From: Propioniciclava sinopodophylli
GTDB lineage: Bacteria; Actinomycetota; Actinomycetes; Propionibacteriales; Propionibacteriaceae
Assembly (NCBI RefSeq): GCF_004324755.1
Contig: NZ_SDMQ01000009.1
Location: 62,001 to 126,000 of the forward strand
Length of the DNA stretch: 64,000 nt
Direction of reading: 5' to 3'
Shown here in pieces: positions 1 to 8,815 of the stretch. The position numbers and the translations under genes were made by a program. Below the pieces are notes generated by a model. The model made no database searches. It was not told the origin of the DNA and worked only from the letters and a program-made list of their open reading frames with translations. Numbering within the stretch: the first letter of the stretch is position 1; every line of letters starts with the position of its first letter.

Positions 1-2108
1 CCCAACGCCGTGCGCCGGTCGGCCGCGGCGTACCCGTGCAGGTGCACGTGGACGCCCGCGTACTCCACCCGGGGACGCGTCGTGCGCAGCGCCGCCCGCC
101 ACGTCGCGAGCCGCTCGCCGAAGCGGGTCGGCGGCAGGGTCGCGGGGTCGGGCGCCAGCCGCGGCGCCACCCGGACGCCGTCGGTGCCGGCCAGCGCGGC
201 CAGCCGGTCGAGCTCGGCCACCGAGTCCACCGAGACGGTCACGCCGGCCTCGACGGCGAGGCGCAGGAGGGCGTCCGGCTTCACCGCGGCGCTCAGGATG
301 ACCCGCTCGCCCGGGACGCCGGCGTCCAGCACCTGGCGCAGCTCGCGCTCGCTGGCGACGTCGACCCCGTGGCCTGCCGCGGCGAGGGCGTCCACGAACG
401 CGAGGGCCTTGTTGGCCTTGCGGGCGAAGAACACCCGGACGTCCACGCCCGCAGCGCGGCCGGCGTCGACCAGCTCGGCGGCGTTGCGCAGGGCAGGCGT
501 CGGGTCGAGAACGTTGACCGGCGACCCGTGCTCGACCAGGAGGCGGTCGCAGGCGTCCGGGTCGGCGAGCAGCCCGGTGAGCCACGGCTCGAGGCGGGCG
601 GTGAGCGGGGGCGTCCCGTGCACGTCGGGCTCGTCGTCGGCCGGGCGGGCACGGGCGATGACCCGCTGCGCCCAGCGTTCCACCACGTCGTGCAGGGTGC
701 GCGAGAGAGTGTCGTTGCCGAGGGTGACGTCCTCGGTGTCGCGCCCGACCACGGCCAGGTGGGGCGCGCCCACGGCCGACCCGTCGCGGGCGATGCGGAC
801 GCCGCGCCCCGCCGTGCCGGTCTGCAGGACGCCGTCGGCGACCAGGTCGCCGACGAGGGTGCCCGGCACGACGCCCGGCGGCGCGATGACGGCGTCCACG
901 ACCACGTCGGCCTCGGCGAGTTCCGATCCCGCGCGCGGGGCGTCCACGACGCCGGCGTCCAGCAGCGCGAGCAGCTTGGCGGCGTTCACGGGCGGCGGGC
1001 CGAACGCGACGCGTTCGAGCGTGTGCGCGAGGTCGCCGAAGCCGGGCAGCGTGGCGCGCCCCTCGAAGGAGGCCCGCGCCACGATGGCGGGGTACAGCTT
1101 CCGCCACGCCTCGCCGACCGCCCACGCGGCCGACGGGGGCCGGACGCCGACCGCGACCTCCCACGACTCCCGCAGCTCGGCCACCGGGTCGCCCGTGGCG
1201 TCCGCGCCGCTGAGCACTCCGCGGATCGCCGCGTCCTCGAGTTCCCGTCCGGCCGCGCGCCCGAAGGCGGACGCGGTGTCGGCGAGGGCCTCGGTGAGGG
1301 CCGCGAGGTCGGACGCCGCCGCCACCTGGGCGGAGCCATCGGCAATCGCGTCCGCCAGGTCGACCGAGGCCAGGGCCCCGCCCGGCTCGGGCTTGACCGC
1401 CATGAAGCGCCCCGACCGGCTGGTGGGCCGGATCACGGTGGGTTCCTGACCGGACCGCACGTAGCGGACGCCGGCGCCGTCAGGTTCGAACCGCCCGTCG
1501 CGCCCCTCGGTGAGGGCGAGCGCGACGTCGATGAAGGTGAGGGCCGCCCCGCGGCAGGCCACGGTGGCGCCCGGGGGCACGGCCTCGGCCGAGAGCCCCT
1601 CCGGGGTGGTGGGGGTGAGTCGGCCCGGGCCGGACCAGTCGCTGGCGAGGGCACCGGGCCAGGCGGCTGCGTGGCCGGTGGCCAGCAGCACCTCGTCGTA
1701 GGGGGCGCCGTCCACGAGCCAGGCGCCGCCCTCGCGGTGCACATCGCCGGCGCGCCGGGGCACGTGCACCAGGCAGCCGCCCGCGGGCACGCGGGCCACG
1801 AGCCCCGCCCACGACTCGGCCAGGAAGGTACCCACGAGCGCCCGGGGCGGGAAGGCGTCCAGCGGCTCGGACTCGCCGCGGGCGCGGCGCCAGTCGTCCA
1901 GCGACCCGAGGGCTGAGCCGACGATCGCGGAGGTGACGTTCAGACGCCAGGACTGTGGCTGGTCGCGCCGGTAGCCGGACCCCTCGCCGAGGGGCCGGTC
2001 GTCCCACACGTCGACGTCGACCCGGGCGCCGGTGGCGGCCGCCAGATCCAGCAGCCGCTCGGCCGCCCACAGCCCCCGCGGGCCACCCCCGATGATCGCG
2101 ACCCTCAT
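1..2108 (-). CDS. FAD/NAD(P)-binding domain fused to a fold-type III PLP decarboxylase-like domain (3' end beyond left edge)
   Basis: About 702 codons read without a stop from ATG at 2108 to the left edge; the C-terminus lies outside the window. Residues 1 to about 480 look like a FAD/NAD(P)-binding protein of the NAD_binding_9 type: an N-terminal GGGPRG dinucleotide motif at residues 7-12 and the segment QSWRLNVTS. From about residue 520 the sequence changes to an alanine-racemase/ornithine-DAP-decarboxylase barrel. It has SPVNVLDP, then FFARKANKA with the presumed Schiff-base lysine at Lys564, then GHGVDVASERELRQVL and HVHLHGY. The start overlaps the stop of the SbnA-like gene by 4 bp, so the two are co-transcribed. 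The domain order recalls Y4yA/SbnH-like PLP enzymes of siderophore-type clusters; that comparison is from memory. Substrate unknown. The fusion itself is read directly from the sequence. Confidence 0.85.
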   Translation of the reverse strand, partial: MRVAIIGGGPRGLWAAERLLDLAAATGARVDVDVWDDRPLGEGSGYRRDQPQSWRLNVTSAIVGSALGSLDDWRRARGESEPLDAFPPRALVGTFLAESWAGLVARVPAGGCLVHVPRRAGDVHREGGAWLVDGAPYDEVLLATGHAAAWPGALASDWSGPGRLTPTTPEGLSAEAVPPGATVACRGAALTFIDVALALTEGRDGRFEPDGAGVRYVRSGQEPTVIRPTSRSGRFMAVKPEPGGALASVDLADAIADGSAQVAAASDLAALTEALADTASAFGRAAGRELEDAAIRGVLSGADATGDPVAELRESWEVAVGVRPPSAAWAVGEAWRKLYPAIVARASFEGRATLPGFGDLAHTLERVAFGPPPVNAAKLLALLDAGVVDAPRAGSELAEADVVVDAVIAPPGVVPGTLVGDLVADGVLQTGTAGRGVRIARDGSAVGAPHLAVVGRDTEDVTLGNDTLSRTLHDVVERWAQRVIARARPADDEPDVHGTPPLTARLEPWLTGLLADPDACDRLLVEHGSPVNVLDPTPALRNAAELVDAGRAAGVDVRVFFARKANKALAFVDALAAAGHGVDVASERELRQVLDAGVPGERVILSAAVKPDALLRLAVEAGVTVSVDSVAELDRLAALAGTDGVRVAPRLAPDPATLPPTRFGERLATWRAALRTTRPRVEYAGVHVHLHGYAAADRRTAL

Positions 2109-3121
2109 GGCGTCCCTTCCCCCAGATCGAGTGCGGCGTCGGCGTCCTCGCCGAGCGTTTCGCGCACCCAGTCGTCGTCGTAGACCGTGTCCAGGTAGGC
2201 CTGGCCGGTGTCGTGCAGCACCAGCACCACGTCCGAGCCCGGCGGCAGCGCGTCGGCGCGCTCCAGCAGGGCGGCCACCACCGCTCCGCCGGACGCCCCG
2301 GCGAGAATGCCCTCGCGGCGGGCCATCAGCCGGCAGCCGCGGATGGAGGCGGCGTCCCGCACGCGGGCGACCTCGGTGGGGGAGGCGCCCAGCGCCAGGT
2401 CGGGGACGATGCCCGCACCGAACCCCGTCAGCGTGCGCGGGCCGACCTCGCCGCCGAACAGGACCGAGCCGAGGGCGTCCACCGCGACGGTGTGGGTGGG
2501 GGCACCGAGCCGGTCGAGGTGGCGCAGGCAGCCGCCGATCGTCCCGGTGGTGCTGACCGCGACGAACAGCCAGTCGGGCGGCGCGCCGAGTTCCTCGACG
2601 ATCTCGGCCATCGTGCCGTGGTCGTGGGCGTCGAGGGCCGCCGGGTTGCCGTACTGGTCCAGCGAGATCGCGCCGGGCAGCTCGGCCAGCAGCTCGCCCA
2701 CGCGTGCGATGCGGGCAGGCAGCCACTCGCCGGTGTCGGCGTCCGGATCGGTGACGGGGTGGATGATGCCGCCCAGCGCCTTGATGGCAGCGACGGTGAG
2801 TCGGTTGGCTCGTGGGTCGGTGACGCAGTGGAAGGTCCAGCCGTGCCAGGCGGCGAGGCGGGCCAGCCCGATGCCGAGGTTGCCCGAGCTCGACTCCACC
2901 AGCGTGCCGTGCCCGGGGCGCAGGAGACCGCCGCGGAGCGCGGCGTCGACCAGGGCGGACGCCGTGCGGTCCTTGGCGCTGCCGCCCGGGTTGGCCCCCT
3001 CGAGCTTGGCCCACACCGACACGTTGGCGCGGCCGAGGAGCCGCTCGAGTCGCACCAGCGGGGTGTGGCCCACCGTTCCGAGCAGCCCGGAGATCCGCGC
3101 GCGCGGTGACCCAGGTGGCAT
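2105..3121 (-). CDS. SbnA-like PLP-dependent cysteine synthase homologue
   Basis: A 338-residue fold-type II PLP enzyme of the cysteine synthase/cystathionine beta-synthase family. The N-terminus has GNTPLV-like VGHTPLVRL. The PLP lysine lies in NPGGSAKDRTA, the phosphate/substrate loop is VESSSGNLGIGLA, and VSTTGTIGGC and the C-terminal GILAGASGGA are present. It resembles SbnA (N-(2-amino-2-carboxyethyl)-L-glutamate synthase in 2,3-diaminopropionate synthesis) more than housekeeping CysK, because of the VESSSGN loop and long central insert; this subfamily call is inference. ATG at 3121 is preferred over a TTG at 3148 because a GAGGAG sits between them, although the spacing is long (about 13 nt). 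It overlaps the next gene by 4 bp, which suggests supply of an amino-acid precursor to the fused FAD/PLP enzyme. Confidence 0.82.
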   Translation of the reverse strand: MPPGSPRARISGLLGTVGHTPLVRLERLLGRANVSVWAKLEGANPGGSAKDRTASALVDAALRGGLLRPGHGTLVESSSGNLGIGLARLAAWHGWTFHCVTDPRANRLTVAAIKALGGIIHPVTDPDADTGEWLPARIARVGELLAELPGAISLDQYGNPAALDAHDHGTMAEIVEELGAPPDWLFVAVSTTGTIGGCLRHLDRLGAPTHTVAVDALGSVLFGGEVGPRTLTGFGAGIVPDLALGASPTEVARVRDAASIRGCRLMARREGILAGASGGAVVAALLERADALPPGSDVVLVLHDTGQAYLDTVYDDDWVRETLGEDADAALDLGEGTP

Positions 3122-3164
3122 GAAGCCGACTTTACTCCTCGCTGACAAGGGGTGGAGCCGTTCG

Positions 3165-3346
3165 TCAGCTCTGCATGGAGGAGGCGTTCACCAGCGCGGC
3201 GACGGGCCGCTTGAGCAGGTGCGGCAGGAACGCCTGGTAGGTGTCCATCACACCCCAGAAGTTCACGTCCATCACGCGCTCGGCGTCGGCCACGTTCACC
3301 TCGTGCGTGCGCCGGTGACGACGAACGTCCTGTTGCTGGTGTCCAT
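3165..3346 (-). pseudogene. Short-chain dehydrogenase remnant
   Basis: Decayed SDR gene. ATG at 3346 opens a frame reading MDTSNRTFVVTGA, the first beta strand of a Rossmann SDR, and stops after 16 codons. A different frame then continues with RVMDVNFWGVMDT and LPHLLKRPVAALVNASS, the NxWG and serine-containing segments that normally lie about 100 residues further on, and ends at 3165. The Gly-rich loop through the middle of the fold is therefore deleted and the active-site Tyr/Lys half is missing. No function expected. Confidence 0.65.
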
Positions 3347-3418
3347 CACGCGCCCCCGATCTGTCCACTTCAGACCACTGCAATCGCGGCGGGGGCGCCC
3401 CGGTGGGGGAATGGTGGG

Positions 3419-5410
3419 TCAGCCCGGCCCCTGCATCTCGAACGGGTTCGGCAGCGGCTTGGTGGCGTCCGCGACGATCAGCCGGTCTCCCACCCCGACG
3501 CCGTCCAGCACCTCGGCGGCGGCGTCCCCGACGCTGCCGAGCTTGACCGGCGTCTCGACGACGTCGTTGCCGGCCAGCACCCGCACCGTGCCGTCGGTGC
3601 CGACCCGGGTCACCGCCGACAGCGGCACCACCACGACGTCGGTCGCGCTGCTGACCTCGATCTCGACGGTGGCCTTGGTGCCTGCCGCGAACTGCTCGGC
3701 GTTGGAGCCGCTGGCCACCAGCGTCACCGGGTAGGAGCCGCTGTCCCCGGGCACGAGCGCCTTGGTCAGCACCTCCGCGGACGCCTCGATGCCGCCCGAC
3801 CCGCGCAGGGTCGCCACCTGGCCGGGGCGGACCGACAGGAACGAGGAGGCCGGGATGCTCATGGTCACCCGCACCGCGCCGGTGGGGGAGACCACGACGG
3901 CGCTCTCCGACGCGGTGGTCGCCTCGCCGGCCTTGAACGGCAGCGCGGAGAGGACGCCGTCCATCGGCGCGGTCAGGGTGGCGGCGTCGAGGTCGTCCTC
4001 GGCGGACGCCAGGGCGCGGCGGGCCTTGGCGAGGGCCACCTCGGCCGACACGATGCCGGACCGGTTCGCGTCCATACCGGGCTGACCGCCGGGCATGTCC
4101 GGCATGTCGCCGGGGTCGGGCATCCCGGGCATCCCGCCTGGCGGCATGGTGGGCGGTTGCGCAGGCGGGGCCTGCAGCAGCGACTGCACGAATGCCATCA
4201 CGTCCTGCGCCCAGGCCTTCAGCTGCGCAACCGACTGCTCGAGGCCCGCCCTGCCCTGCCGCAGCAGGGACAGCCCCGCGTGGTTGGCCGCGGACAGCTC
4301 AGCCTGCACATCGGCCAGCGCCCTCTGGGCGTCGACCACGGCCCGGAGCGCGTCGGTACAGGCCTTCGGGTCGACCGGCTCGGGCTTCACCGTCGGCTCG
4401 GGATCCGCCGAGGGCTTGGGTTCGGGCGTGGCGGACGCCGTGGGCTCCGGCTCCGGGGTCGGGTCCGGTGTGGCGGACGCCGAGGGCTCCGGCTCGGGGG
4501 TCGGTTCCGGTGTGGCGGACGCCGAGGGCTCCGGGGTCGCGGAAGCGGTCGGCTCCGGCGTGGCCGGCGGCGTCGGGTCCGCCGAGGGCTCGGGTTCGGG
4601 GGTCGGGGTGGGCGTCGGGTCCGCCGAGGGCTTGGGCTCGGGCTTCGAGGGCGCCGGGCAGGCCTGCCCGATACGGGCCATGGCCGCATCGAGGGACGCT
4701 TGGAGCTCGGCCACCCGGGCGGCCGCGGCGTCCGCCTCGGCGAGGGCCGCGTCGATTGGCTCGAGATCGATCGCGACGGGCGGCATCGCGGGCAGTTCGG
4801 TCGCGAGGGAGGGCGCCGGGGGAGCCGTGTGCGTGGCGCCCTGGACGGCACCGCCGCCGGACGCGGCGCCCGCCGTCGCGGATGCACCAGAACCAGTCGC
4901 GCCCAGCGACGAGGCCGAGCCCATCCCGGATGCGGCCGACCCCGACCTCGCCTGCACCAACGCCAGGTTGGCGGCGTCCGCCTCGGCGCGGGCCTGCAGC
5001 ACCTTGGCCCGCAGGCCGGTGTCGTCGAGGACCGCCAGCACGTCGCCGCGCTTGACGGTGTCGCCGACGGCCGCGTGCACCTCGGTCACGGTGCCGGCGG
5101 CCGGGAAGCGCACCGCCATCTGGTCGACCTTCGTGACGTTGCCGCTGCCGGTGAGCCGCTGGGTGACGTCGCCCCGGCTGGCCTGGACGGTCGTGTAGCG
5201 ATTCGCACCGGCAGCCGGGTTCTGGGACATCGCGACGGCCCAGCCGCTCGCGCCGATGAGGGCGAGGACGAGGCCGGCGACGACGACGTTGCGGCGGCGG
5301 TGGTCGCGCTTCTGGCGCGCGCCCTCGGGGGCGCGCGGCGCCAGCCGGGCGGGCGGCAGCGGCGGCATCGCGGGCTGGGCGGGCGGGACGGGGGGAACGG
5401 GATCGGTCAT
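3419..5410 (-). CDS. HlyD/MacA-type membrane fusion protein with Pro/Glu/Ser/Thr insert
   Basis: A 663-residue adaptor for the adjacent MacB-type ABC permease. A proline-rich cytoplasmic N-terminus precedes one membrane segment around residues 43-62. The first biotinyl-lipoyl-like half follows (FPAAGTVTEVHAAVGDTVKRGD), then an alpha-hairpin region, the second lipoyl half (LTAPMDGVLSALPFKAGE), and a C-terminal beta barrel/RND-adaptor segment ending LIVADATKPLPNP. The family is usually 350-450 residues. The excess is a low-complexity block at about residues 255-345 made of PEPEPSAS/ATPEPTPE-like units, plus an Ala/Ser/Gly-rich stretch before it, both inside the hairpin. Last gene of the export operon, 13 bp after the permease. 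Substrate unknown. Confidence 0.85.
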   Translation of the reverse strand: MTDPVPPVPPAQPAMPPLPPARLAPRAPEGARQKRDHRRRNVVVAGLVLALIGASGWAVAMSQNPAAGANRYTTVQASRGDVTQRLTGSGNVTKVDQMAVRFPAAGTVTEVHAAVGDTVKRGDVLAVLDDTGLRAKVLQARAEADAANLALVQARSGSAASGMGSASSLGATGSGASATAGAASGGGAVQGATHTAPPAPSLATELPAMPPVAIDLEPIDAALAEADAAAARVAELQASLDAAMARIGQACPAPSKPEPKPSADPTPTPTPEPEPSADPTPPATPEPTASATPEPSASATPEPTPEPEPSASATPDPTPEPEPTASATPEPKPSADPEPTVKPEPVDPKACTDALRAVVDAQRALADVQAELSAANHAGLSLLRQGRAGLEQSVAQLKAWAQDVMAFVQSLLQAPPAQPPTMPPGGMPGMPDPGDMPDMPGGQPGMDANRSGIVSAEVALAKARRALASAEDDLDAATLTAPMDGVLSALPFKAGEATTASESAVVVSPTGAVRVTMSIPASSFLSVRPGQVATLRGSGGIEASAEVLTKALVPGDSGSYPVTLVASGSNAEQFAAGTKATVEIEVSSATDVVVVPLSAVTRVGTDGTVRVLAGNDVVETPVKLGSVGDAAAEVLDGVGVGDRLIVADATKPLPNPFEMQGPG
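4370..4650 (-). repeat. Coding low-complexity repeat, Pro-Glu-Pro/Ser-Ala-Ser units
   Basis: Irregular tandem repeats within the membrane fusion protein gene. Units encode variants of TPEPEPSASA and TPEPTASATPE about eight to ten times, and the DNA repeats are visible as recurring GGCTCCGG and GTGGCGGACGCC blocks on the plus strand. Such tracts can change length by slippage. No interspersed unique spacers, so this is not a CRISPR array. Confidence 0.8.
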
Positions 5411-5423
5411 GGCTGACTCCTCC

Positions 5424-6650
5424 TCACTCGCGCCGGAGCGCGTCGATGGGGGCGAGACGGGAGGCCCGGGAGGCGGGGTAGCTGCCCGCGACCAGGCCGA
5501 TGGCGGCTGAGACGCCGAGGGCGAGCAGGACGGTCGGCAGCGACACCGGCACCGGGAACTCCGCCAGCGTGGTCACGAGCCAGGCCACACCGGCGCTGAG
5601 CGCCAGCCCGAGCGCGCCGCCGACGAGGGCGAGCATCGCAGCCTCGGTGAGGAACTGGGCCAGGATCGTCCGGCGCCGGGCCCCCAGGGCCTTGCGCAGC
5701 CCGATCTCGCGGACGCGCTCCTGCACCGACACGAGCATGATGTTCATGACGCCGATGCCGCCGACGACCAGCGAGATGGCGGCGATGCCGCCCAGCAGCA
5801 GGGTGAGCACGTTGGTGACCTGCTCCATCGCCTGCACCAGCGACTGCTGCGACACGATCATGATGCCGGCCTCCTCGGAGGTCGCGGCGCCACGGCGTCC
5901 GGCCAGCAGAGCCGCGGCCTCCTGGTGGGCCTGGGTGAGCCGGTCGGCGGAGGTGGCCTGCAGGTAGATCGCGCCGATGGGCTCCTCGCCCCACGACAGG
6001 CGGTCGCGGTAGGTGGTCAGCGGGATCACGGCCAGGTCGTCGGTCGACATCATGCCGCCGGACTGCTCGAGCACCCCGATCACCAGCAGGCTGGTGCTGT
6101 TCGCGGTGACGGTCTGGCCGACAGCCGCGCCGGGGTCACCGAAGAGCTGGCTGGCGGAGTTGCTGCCCAGGACGACGACCGCCGCGCCGTCGTCGTACTG
6201 CTCGGGGGTGAAGAACTCGCCCACCGCCAGGGTCCGCGACTGGACGGCCAGCCACGCCGGCGTGGTCGCCTCCGCCTGCGTGCCGATCGAGGTGTCGCGG
6301 GCGGCCAGCTCGAAGCCGGACTGGATGGCTGGCGCCGCAGCCGCGATGTCGGGGGCGATGGTGGGGTCGGAGAGCGCCTCGGCGTCCTCCATCGACAGCG
6401 TCGGCATCGTGGACGGGTCCATCGGCTGGCCGCCGTCGTGGGAGAAGTACCCCGCCTGGACGGTCAGCAGGTTCGAGCCCAGGCTGCCGATCTCGGAGCT
6501 GATACTCGCGGTGGCGCCCTGGGCCATGCCCACGGACAGGGTGACCGCGGCGATGCCGATCGTGATGCCCAGCGTCGTCAGGATCGACCGGACGCGGTGC
6601 GCCACGATCGCGTCCAGCGCCAGCCGGAGGGTCTCCCACCACGTCATCAT
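5424..6650 (-). CDS. MacB/FtsX-type ABC transporter permease
   Basis: A 408-residue permease with MacB topology. One N-terminal membrane segment (SILTTLGITIGIAAVTL) is followed by a large extracytoplasmic MacB_PCD domain at about residues 45-270. Three C-terminal membrane helices belong to the FtsX domain, with the hallmarks VVGGIGVMNIMLVSVQERVREIGLRKALGA and GLVAGSYPASRASRLAP split across it. The ATG at 6650 overlaps the ATPase stop by 4 bp. With the ATPase and two adaptors it should form a mechanotransmission-type exporter for a peptide, lipid or drug; the sequence does not reveal the cargo. Confidence 0.92.
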   Translation of the reverse strand: MMTWWETLRLALDAIVAHRVRSILTTLGITIGIAAVTLSVGMAQGATASISSEIGSLGSNLLTVQAGYFSHDGGQPMDPSTMPTLSMEDAEALSDPTIAPDIAAAAPAIQSGFELAARDTSIGTQAEATTPAWLAVQSRTLAVGEFFTPEQYDDGAAVVVLGSNSASQLFGDPGAAVGQTVTANSTSLLVIGVLEQSGGMMSTDDLAVIPLTTYRDRLSWGEEPIGAIYLQATSADRLTQAHQEAAALLAGRRGAATSEEAGIMIVSQQSLVQAMEQVTNVLTLLLGGIAAISLVVGGIGVMNIMLVSVQERVREIGLRKALGARRRTILAQFLTEAAMLALVGGALGLALSAGVAWLVTTLAEFPVPVSLPTVLLALGVSAAIGLVAGSYPASRASRLAPIDALRRE

Positions 6651-7390
6651 GGCGTCGCCGCCTTCTCGTCGATGCCGGCGATGCCGCCGTCGAACACGTG
6701 CACGACGCGCTGGGCGCGGGCCGCCACCTCCGCCTCGTGGGTGATCAGGACGATGGTGCGCCCGGCGGCGTGCAGCTCGTCCAGCAGGCCGAGCACGTCG
6801 GCGGTCGAGATCGAGTCGAGGTTGCCGGTGGGCTCGTCGGCGAGGATGAGTGCCGGGTCGGTCACCAGCGCGCGGGCGATCGCGACGCGCTGCTGCTGGC
6901 CGCCGGACAGCTCGCCCGGCTTGTGGTGGGCCCGCTCGGCGAGGCCGACGCGGGCGAGGGCGTCCAGTGCCCGCTGCTTGCGCTCGGACGCCTTCACCCG
7001 GGCGTACCACAGGGGCAGCTCGACGTTGCGCCACGCCGACTGGGTCGGCAGCAGGTTGAACTGCTGGAAGACGAAGCCGATCCGCTGGTTGCGGATGTCG
7101 GCCAGGGCGTTGTCGGAGAGGTGGGCGACGTCCTCGCCGTCCAGCACGTACTGGCCGGCGGTCGGCACGTCGAGGCAGCCGATGACGTTCATCAGGGTCG
7201 ACTTGCCCGAGCCGGAGGGGCCCATGATCGCCACGTACTCGCCGGCGTGCACGTCGAGGTCGACGCCGCGCAGGGCGTGCACGTGGACGGTGCCGGTGGA
7301 GTAGGTCTTCCAGATGCCGCGCAGCTGCAGCACGGGCAGGGCCTCGGACGCCCCGGGCCCGGCAGCCAGGTCGGGGGTGGTCGCGGTCAT
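6647..7390 (-). CDS. MacB/LolD-type ABC transporter ATP-binding protein
   Basis: A 247-residue ABC ATPase with Walker A GPSGSGKST, Q-loop FVFQQFNLLP, signature LSGGQQQRVAIARAL, Walker B LILADEPTGNLD and H-loop LITHE, all typical of the MacB/LolD/FtsE class that powers FtsX-like permeases. ATG at 7390 overlaps the preceding adaptor stop by 4 bp, and its own stop overlaps the permease start. A much longer open frame extends upstream but is antisense to glpX and not coding. Confidence 0.94.
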   Translation of the reverse strand: MTATTPDLAAGPGASEALPVLQLRGIWKTYSTGTVHVHALRGVDLDVHAGEYVAIMGPSGSGKSTLMNVIGCLDVPTAGQYVLDGEDVAHLSDNALADIRNQRIGFVFQQFNLLPTQSAWRNVELPLWYARVKASERKQRALDALARVGLAERAHHKPGELSGGQQQRVAIARALVTDPALILADEPTGNLDSISTADVLGLLDELHAAGRTIVLITHEAEVAARAQRVVHVFDGGIAGIDEKAATP

Positions 7391-8592
7391 CGCTTCGGCT
7401 CCTCGGACGGCTGGGCGGCCACGACTCCCGGCCCGACCGCGCCACCGGGCCCGCCGGTCATCGGGAAGAAGACCACGACGTCGCCCTCGTTCAGGCCGGC
7501 GGTGACCTCGATCATGCCGTTGGACTCCGACCCGAGCGTGACGTCGGTGGGGGTCGGTTCGGTGCCCCGGCGCACCAGCACCATGCCCTTGGTCTCGGAG
7601 TCGCGCATCATCAACGCCTCGACGGGGATCGCGAGGGCCGGCTCGGCACCGGCGTCGGCGAGCACCTCGATGGTGGCCGGGGAGCCGGCGAACACGTCGG
7701 TCGGCTGGCCCTCGAGGGTGACGACGAGCGGGAAGGACGCCGCGCTCGGCTTGCCCTCCTCGGCGGTCGCCTCGGCGACGACGCCCAGGGCGGTCACGGT
7801 GCCGCGCAGCGGCTCCTTGGCCGAGGACGAGGTCACGACGGCCTCCATGCCCTTGGCCAGCCGCGTCCGTTCGGCCCCACCGACGGACGCCTTCACCTGG
7901 AACGCGCGGGAGATCACCACGACGTCGGCCGCGCCCGGGTCCTGGCCCGGCGACGCGCCCGGCTCGCCGGCGAGCTGGCCGCGCTGGACGTTCACGGCGG
8001 CCACGACGCCGTCGATGGTGGAGGTCAGCTTCGCCTTCTCGAGCGCCTGCTCGGCGTCCTTCAGGGCTTGAGCCTTGACGGCGTGGGCCGAGCGCATGGC
8101 GCTGATGGCGGCCGACTGGCCGGAGCGGCGGGCGTCCTGGTAGTCCTTCCACGCCGCGTCGGTCTCGGCGCGGGCGTCCGTCACGGCCGCACGCAGGTCG
8201 GTGTCGTCGATGGTCGCCAGCACGGTGCCGGGGGTGACGTTGTCGCCGACGTTGACGGCGACGAGGGTGACCTCGCCGGGGCTGGCGAACGACAGGTCGA
8301 GCCGCTGGGTCGGCTCGATGGTGCCGGGCAGCGTGACGCCCTGGGCGAGGGTGACCCGCTCGACGCGGTACTCGGCCTCGCCGGGCCCGCTGCCCGGGCC
8401 GCCGCCCATGAGCGCGTTCATCACCAAGGGCAGGATGAGCACCAGCGCCAGCAGGAGGATGACGGGGATCGCGGCGCCCAGCAGCATCCACTGCCAGGGC
8501 CTGATGGGCCGGCGCTGCTTCTTCGGCCGGGGCGGCACCGCCACGGGGTCGCTGGGCGGGGGGTCGTGCGGGGGTGGGACGGACGCGGTCAC
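7387..8592 (-). CDS. HlyD/MacA-type membrane fusion protein (first gene of export operon)
   Basis: A 401-residue adaptor with a proline-rich N-terminus, a membrane segment at about residues 35-58, split lipoyl halves (SPGEVTLVAVNVGDNVTPG and TIDGVVAAVNVQRGQLAG), a short alpha hairpin and a C-terminal barrel. It starts at GTG 8592 behind CAGGAG. It is the second membrane fusion protein of this four-gene operon and lacks the long repeat insert of the other. Most MacB systems have one adaptor, so the two may form a heteromeric assembly or serve different cargo states. Confidence 0.87.
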   Translation of the reverse strand: MTASVPPPHDPPPSDPVAVPPRPKKQRRPIRPWQWMLLGAAIPVILLLALVLILPLVMNALMGGGPGSGPGEAEYRVERVTLAQGVTLPGTIEPTQRLDLSFASPGEVTLVAVNVGDNVTPGTVLATIDDTDLRAAVTDARAETDAAWKDYQDARRSGQSAAISAMRSAHAVKAQALKDAEQALEKAKLTSTIDGVVAAVNVQRGQLAGEPGASPGQDPGAADVVVISRAFQVKASVGGAERTRLAKGMEAVVTSSSAKEPLRGTVTALGVVAEATAEEGKPSAASFPLVVTLEGQPTDVFAGSPATIEVLADAGAEPALAIPVEALMMRDSETKGMVLVRRGTEPTPTDVTLGSESNGMIEVTAGLNEGDVVVFFPMTGGPGGAVGPGVVAAQPSEEPKR

Positions 8593-8680
8593 GTGGCTCT
8601 CCTGGGGAATCTCCGGCTTGCACCCTACTCTGCCGGTCGGAGCCGCCCCATGCCTGTGACTCGGGTCGATCCCCGATCAT

Positions 8681-8707
8681 CCTCAGGTATGACCCTGAGC
8701 CCTGAGG
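8681..8707. promoter_or_regulatory. Inverted repeat in the exporter-glpX divergent gap
   Basis: CCTCAGG at 8681-8687 can pair with CCTGAGG at 8701-8707, and its inner CTCAGG can alternatively pair with CCTGAG at 8694-8699. The repeat lies in the 223-bp divergent gap between the exporter operon and glpX, where an operator would be expected. No regulator family recognised. Confidence 0.35.
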
Positions 8708-8815
8708 GCATCCGCGCGGGTCGCCCCCACGTGCGTGAACGGGCCCCGTGCGGGACGATGGGCCCGAACACGGCCCTCGACGCGGCCGACCACGACGGGG
8801 AGGTCTTGGGGAGAG

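Noticed and set aside
10-1916. Two long plus-strand open frames
   Set aside because: They encode Arg/Ala/Gly-rich sequence with no family features and are antisense to the FAD/PLP fusion, whose minus-strand frame has clear motifs and runs off the left edge.
4370-4650. Possible CRISPR-like repeats
   Set aside because: Repeats are short, irregular, in frame and code for a Pro/Glu/Ser low-complexity segment.
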